Assembly (NCBI RefSeq): GCF_040581485.1 | Contig: NC_090129.1 | Span: forward strand, 14,271,501-14,335,500 | Direction: 5' to 3' | Length of the DNA stretch: 64,000 nt | DNA from: Linepithema humile | Lineage: Eukaryota; Arthropoda; Insecta; Hymenoptera; Formicidae | Shown here: piece by piece, positions 59,889 through 64,000 of the stretch | Layout: every line of letters begins with the position of its first letter | Numbering within the stretch: the first letter of the stretch is position 1 | Notes under the pieces: model-generated | The model's database searches: none | What the model saw: only the letters and a program-made list of their open reading frames with translations | What the model was told of the DNA's origin: nothing | Made by a program: the position numbers and the translations under genes

Positions 59889-60998
59889 TTTCTCTTGCTC
59901 AGATTTTAACTTTAAGCCTTCCCATGCAAATGAATTTGGAACGGACTCACCGGTGTCGACTTGTATGGTACCTGAAGCCAGTGATAACTCAATCTAATCG
60001 TAAGGCGCCCGATCGGTTCCAGGATCGATCTTCCAATAGCAGGCTGATAGTCGTATGGAGATGAATCTTCAGATGCGTCATTGTTGCTGGTTATTTTGCG
60101 GTCGAGGAATCACTGCACTAGAGTTATTTCGTCGCGACACGTCTTTACCTTTTATTGTTCGTTGGAATTTAAGGATCGCACGCTAAATAGGAATAATGTT
60201 TAAGGATTTGAAATTAAAGATAATATTCTCAATGCAACCAAATAAATGTAATTATAAATGAAAATAAGAGTACATTGTTTAATAAACGAAATTACACTCA
60301 AATAAACTTATAAAATAAGAATTCTTAAAAACATATAAGCACTTATGTTCTAGAAATGGAACGCGCAGTTCGCGGATTAAGTACTTGAACGTATAAAATT
60401 GATAAACCGAACTTAAACTAACCGTATTGATCTAGGACAAAACTAGAACTAGAATTAGACCGAGACTGAGTCAGAATTAAAACTGCGACTGCGAAAACTA
60501 ACAACTTGACCGAAACTGACTCTCTGACTGAATATTGGCGGCTTACTGATAAATTGAATACTGACTGACTCGGTGGCCTCGCAGGGCCCGTATTTATACT
60601 CCACTGGATCTTCAGAGACAAAGGTTTGTCCTATGCAATAGAACCGCACATGGATGTAATCACGCTTTTGAATATCGAATGTTCGAGGCATGGTTTATAT
60701 AAAACTGCAGGCGATACTCAAACCTAAGTTTTGAGAGTGGTATGGTTAACATAAAACCGTAGGTGATATCCGGACCTTAGTTTTGAGAGTGACGACAGAT
60801 AATTTACAGTCGTACGCTCTGAAACGCAACAAGGGGTTTACGTTACGCGAAAGGTTTCGTGTTGCGCCTTTCTGGCGACATGTGTCGGACGCTATTGATA
60901 CAGCGAGCGATAATTCCAAGAGGTGATAAACTAGAAAGTTTAAAACAAAAATTTACGAGTGGAAATCTACTCGCTAAAATATGGGGACGTTACATTAG

Positions 60999-62119
60999 AT
61001 AACTTAAATGTGATCCGTGGAGCCTGCCTTATAAAATTGTCTTAAAAAAATTGAAACCTGTCTCTCACTCTGTTTGCGAGACGTTGCCACACCACACTGT
61101 GGTCGATATTATTGGTGTATTCTTTCCGGAGGGTACTGATGATGAGTGTGATCCTTGCGGTCTCCATTTTGTATGGCATGAGGATCTCTCTGTCGGTAAA
61201 GTGGAAATGGTAAGAGCTATGAAAAAATTACGCGGTAATAAAAAGGCTCTCAGTCCGGACGGTATCCTGGGGGGGGGGGGGAGGGATAGTCTCGGGTAGT
61301 GTAGGGAGTTTTATGGAGGTCTGGCAGAAGTGTTTTAGCGCGTGCTTTCGAGAAGGTGTCTTTCCTTCTGCGTGGAAGACAGCCAAATTGGTTTTGATTA
61401 AAAAGATTAAAAAGAAAGAGGGTATTCTTTCAGACCCTGGTATTTATAGGCCAATTTGCCTATTGGACGAATCGTCCAAATTATTTGAGAGAATCATTAC
61501 ATCGCGTATAAATGATCACTTGAGATTGTCTGGCCTTCTCTCTGAGAACCAATTCGGTTTTAGAAAGGGTCGGTCAACCCTAGACGCAATCTTAGAATTC
61601 AGAAAAATGGTCTGCGAGGGGCTCAACAACGGTAGAGTTATGTTGGCTGTTGCATTGGACATAAAGAACGCTTTCAATTCGCTGCCGTGGGGGGTTATAC
61701 GCTCGGCCATGACCTCCATGGAATTCCCTAGTTATTTGTGTAGAATTGTTTCGGCCTACCTGTCCGACAGATGGCTGGTTTACGTCGACTCTGGGGCGGG
61801 GTGAAGAGAAGGGGCATGCCTTGTGGTGTTCCGCAGGGCTCTGTTCTTGGACCGACTCTGTGAAACATCGGATACAATAGTGTTTTTAATCTGATCTTCC
61901 GACTGGATGTAGATTGATTGGCTACGCGGATAACACGATTCTGCTCGTCCCTAGGGTCGACGTGGACGCTGCACTGCATTCGGCTATGCTCGTGGCGGGA
62001 ATAGTTATTGGGGAGATTGAGAGGCTTGGTCTAGAGGTATCGCCTCAGAAGACCGAGGCGATGTCTTCCCTGCCTTTGCGGTTGGGCGTATTCCACGTAG
62101 ATCTTTGATTATCAAGAAT
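60999..62119 (+). pseudogene. R1-clade ORF2, reverse transcriptase part
   Basis: RT blocks appear in order: MKKLRGNKKALSPDGI (61220-61265, followed by a G-run that shifts the frame), FPSAWKTAKLVLIKK, YRPICLLDESSKLFE, NQFGFRKGRSTLDAI, VALDIKNAFNSLPW, then PCGVPQ...VLGPTL (61830-61860) and GYADNTILLVP at 61914, where the usual catalytic YADD reads YADN. QKTEAM follows. The hAT element cuts it off at 62120, so the thumb and C-terminal knuckle are missing. Besides the G-run, a TGA at about 61802 breaks it. Confidence 0.88.
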
Positions 62120-62152
62120 CAGGGTTGGGTAACTTAATTTTTTTTTTAACTA

Positions 62153-63255
62153 ACAAGGGGAGGACGCGGATTTCGGGTCACCGATTTTAAAGAAATTTTA
62201 TATGGTATAGTACTCTATCAGAAGAGTACTTTAGTAAAAGGATAGGGCGCAACGCTCAGCCGTTTTCGAGAAAAATCGATTTGAAGTTTATGGCGTCCCT
62301 TATATTCCGGTCCTGTTGGATCGATTGTCGAGATGGCGGCGTAGCTCGGGCACTTAGGCTCTGAGCTATCACGCTGTCGACCTGGGTTCGATCCCTGCCT
62401 ATTATACTTTTTTTTTCATTTATTTTATTTATTCTAGCGAATATTTATTCATTATATTATTATAATGAAATAAATTTATATTAATTAACAATTTTGTTTT
62501 TTTTTTAATTTGCACTTTCACTACTTCTATCATATAAAAAATAAAGTAAAAAAAACATCTACGATTTAAATAATATTATAATTATTATTTAATACCAGAA
62601 ATATTTTATTAATCATAATTTAATTTGGTATGTAATTTTTCACTCAATTTCGTTGAGTTACTTATTGCTCCAACCATAATATTTGTATACTTAATGTTCT
62701 CACACCAGGTAACTGCTAACAGTTTTTAGCTCCTCTTTAGACTACTTCCCTTCTGTAACGTATATTCCTACACATCAAATTAAATTATGATTAATTAAAT
62801 ATTTCTGGTATTAAATAATAATTATAATATTATTTAAATCGTAGATGTTTTTTTTACTTTATTTTTTATATAATAGAAGTAGTGAAAGTGCAAATTAAAA
62901 AAAAAAAAACAAAATTGTTAATTAATATAAATTTATTTCATTATAATAATATAATGAATAAATATTCGCTAAAATAAATAAAATAAATAAAAAAAAAAAG
63001 TATAATAGGTAGGGATCGAACCCAGGTCGACAGCGTGATAGCTCAGAGCCTAAGTGCCCGAGCTACGCCGCCATCTCGATAATCGATCCAACAGGACCGG
63101 AATATAAGGGACGCCATAAACTTCAAATCAATTTTTCTCGAAAACGGCTGAGCGTTGCGCCCTATCCTTTTACTAAAGTACTCTTCTGATAGAGTACTAT
63201 ACCATATAAAAATTTCTTTGAAATCGGTGACCCGAAGTCCGCGTCCTCCCCTTGT
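62153..63255. mobile_element. Foldback element with about 485-bp arms
   Basis: ACAAGGGGAGGACGCGGA at 62153 and its inverse at 63255 start arms that match almost base for base to about 62638 and 62772. The loop is about 130 bases. Each arm carries a tRNA-like segment followed by a T-run. There are no genes. Exact target duplication could not be set because the flanks are AAGTTAA repeats. Confidence 0.92.
62330..62418 (+). promoter_or_regulatory. tRNA-like segment with Pol III box-like motifs (left arm)
   Basis: GTAGCTCGGGCAC resembles an A box, and GGTTCGATCCC at 62384-62394 is a near-perfect B box; TTTTTTTTT at about 62409 could terminate Pol III. The T-arm stem pairs poorly and no acceptor stem is evident, so it is not a functional tRNA. 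The right arm has the mirror copy (62988-63075). Confidence 0.5.
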
Positions 63256-63481
63256 AAGTTAAGTTAAAGTTAATGCCCTTAAAAATTTAACTTAGTTAAG
63301 ATACAAGTTAACTCACAATGAAATTAATTGAATTAAAAGTTAAGTTAATAAAAAAAAGTAATTGGAAAGTTAAAAGTTAAATTTATTTATTTTATGATTT
63401 TAAGATTTTATAGTCTTATAAATAAGGGAAATAACAAATATACACTTTATTTTGAAATATATATATATTTTATTAGAAACT

Positions 63482-64000
63482 CTATATATTTATTTTTTTC
63501 AAATACTTATTAAATTTAAGTAACAAAGTCATTTCGAAATTTTTATCAGACATTTTTCCTCGAAGATTATCGAAAACAAGTTCTCCTGCACTGAACAGCC
63601 GTTCAACGTAAGCTGAAGACGGTATTGATGTATTATATTTTATAAAAGCACGTTTGAGTGCCTTAGGGAAATCTTTTTCCGTTGTAAATGTATCAGTCGA
63701 CAAGTAAGTTTGAAGAATATGATCAGTCATAATCATATTTTCGTTTCGGTTCTGATCCAGCATCTTGTTATTAAATATAAAAAAATCGTCAGTTTTGTGT
63801 AATACTTTTTCTTTGAGTGTACTTGAATGAACTTCTGTATAGTTTTTGGTGATAAATTCCTGAACACTCGATTTTAAAAGTTCGGTAATCCTAGAACATG
63901 GAGTGAAATTAGCGTATTGTGCTTGTATAACGTAAAAGGAAAAATTTAACTTTCGGTAAAATAAATATTAGGATATAATCAATAAATCATTTATATATTA
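63482..64000 (-). pseudogene. hAT transposase C-terminus (dimerisation domain), partial
   Basis: 63763-63482 encodes PSSAYVERLFSAGELVFDN followed by RGKMSDKNFEMTLLLKFN, the hallmark hAT dimerisation domain. Upstream sequence to the window edge keeps reading in another frame after a one-base loss in a T-run near 63783 (LHKTDD...), so the gene continues beyond 64000. It would catalyse excision and insertion of the hAT element. Only the end of the protein is present. Confidence 0.85.

Larger units (their letters stand above)
58488..60994 (-). mobile_element. Element Y2: second LTR-like copy, inverted
   Basis: The plus strand begins TGTCACGTCCC and ends GGGGACGTTACA, flanked by TTAG (58484-58487 and 60995-60998). 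It interrupts the R1 ORF2 cleanly. It is collinear with Y1 over 2.5 kb at what looks like about 95 percent identity, and keeps the TATA, the duplicated block, the splice donor (GTAAAG) and both zinc-ribbon ORFs. Confidence 0.88.
62120..64000 (-). mobile_element. hAT element, partial at right edge
   Basis: CAGGGTTGGGTAACTTAA at 62120 is a typical hAT end and coincides with loss of the R1 reading. AAGTTAA-rich sequence continues on both sides of the nested foldback (62138-62152 and 63256-63390). The transposase C-terminus lies at 63482-64000. The other end is outside the window, so the target duplication cannot be checked. Confidence 0.65.

Noticed and set aside
62330..62404. tRNA gene
   Set aside because: A- and B-box-like motifs exist, but T-stem pairing is poor and no acceptor or anticodon stem is convincing; it is in both arms of a foldback element.

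Overview
The window looks like transposon-rich, probably heterochromatic insect DNA. A social hymenopteran such as an ant is my best guess from the mix of families (BEL/Pao, R1-clade LINEs, an errantivirus-like Gypsy element, a THAP P-like element, hAT, and a TTAA-inserting Mutator/YqaJ element). The species is inference only. I see no prokaryotic features and no rRNA or true tRNA gene. Almost every recognisable reading frame belongs to a mobile element, and most are broken.

Layout. 1-2062: Gln-rich and RGG-rich exon-like pieces, a MITE and a minisatellite. 2068-9476: a decayed BEL/Pao retrotransposon on the minus strand. 10420-20480: the 5' half of an R1-clade LINE (ORF1) on the plus strand. 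It is interrupted at 11454-17803 by a head-to-tail pair of deleted GC-rich R1-like LINEs that share one 12-bp target duplication and one poly(A) tail. 20494-21555: an LTR-like segment. 21711-57175: an errantivirus-like Gypsy provirus with both LTRs and target duplication AAGT, stretched to 35 kb by nested insertions. 57176-62119: the ORF2 (endonuclease and reverse transcriptase) of an R1-clade LINE, probably the 3' half of the LINE at 10420. 62120-64000: a hAT element that runs off the window and carries a large foldback element.

Nesting inside the provirus. A solo LTR (25358-27143, TSD ACGT) splits its reverse transcriptase. A second LTR-like insertion (31237-56234, TSD CTCT) splits its env. 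That second insertion was itself hit by two related TTAA elements lying in inverted orientation and sharing one TTAA: e1 (31510-35852, no genes) and e2 (35857-50869, with genes). It was also hit by a THAP-type P-like transposon (about 51342-55637). e2 in turn carries a 2.5-kb TG...CA element, Y1 (48256-50753), whose second copy Y2 (58488-60994) sits inverted in the R1 ORF2.

Most notable content. First, e2 encodes a spliced transposase with a Mutator-like core and a YqaJ-type nuclease domain, followed by a Ulp1-like cysteine protease, and on the other strand a three-exon Pro/Ala-rich protein. e1 and e2 share ends and an unusual minisatellite with hairpin-forming cores. Second, the Y elements behave like solo LTRs, yet each carries a promoter-like region, a splice donor and two adjacent paralogous CxxC zinc-ribbon ORFs preserved in both copies. 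I do not recognise these two proteins, and they are my best candidate for something undescribed.
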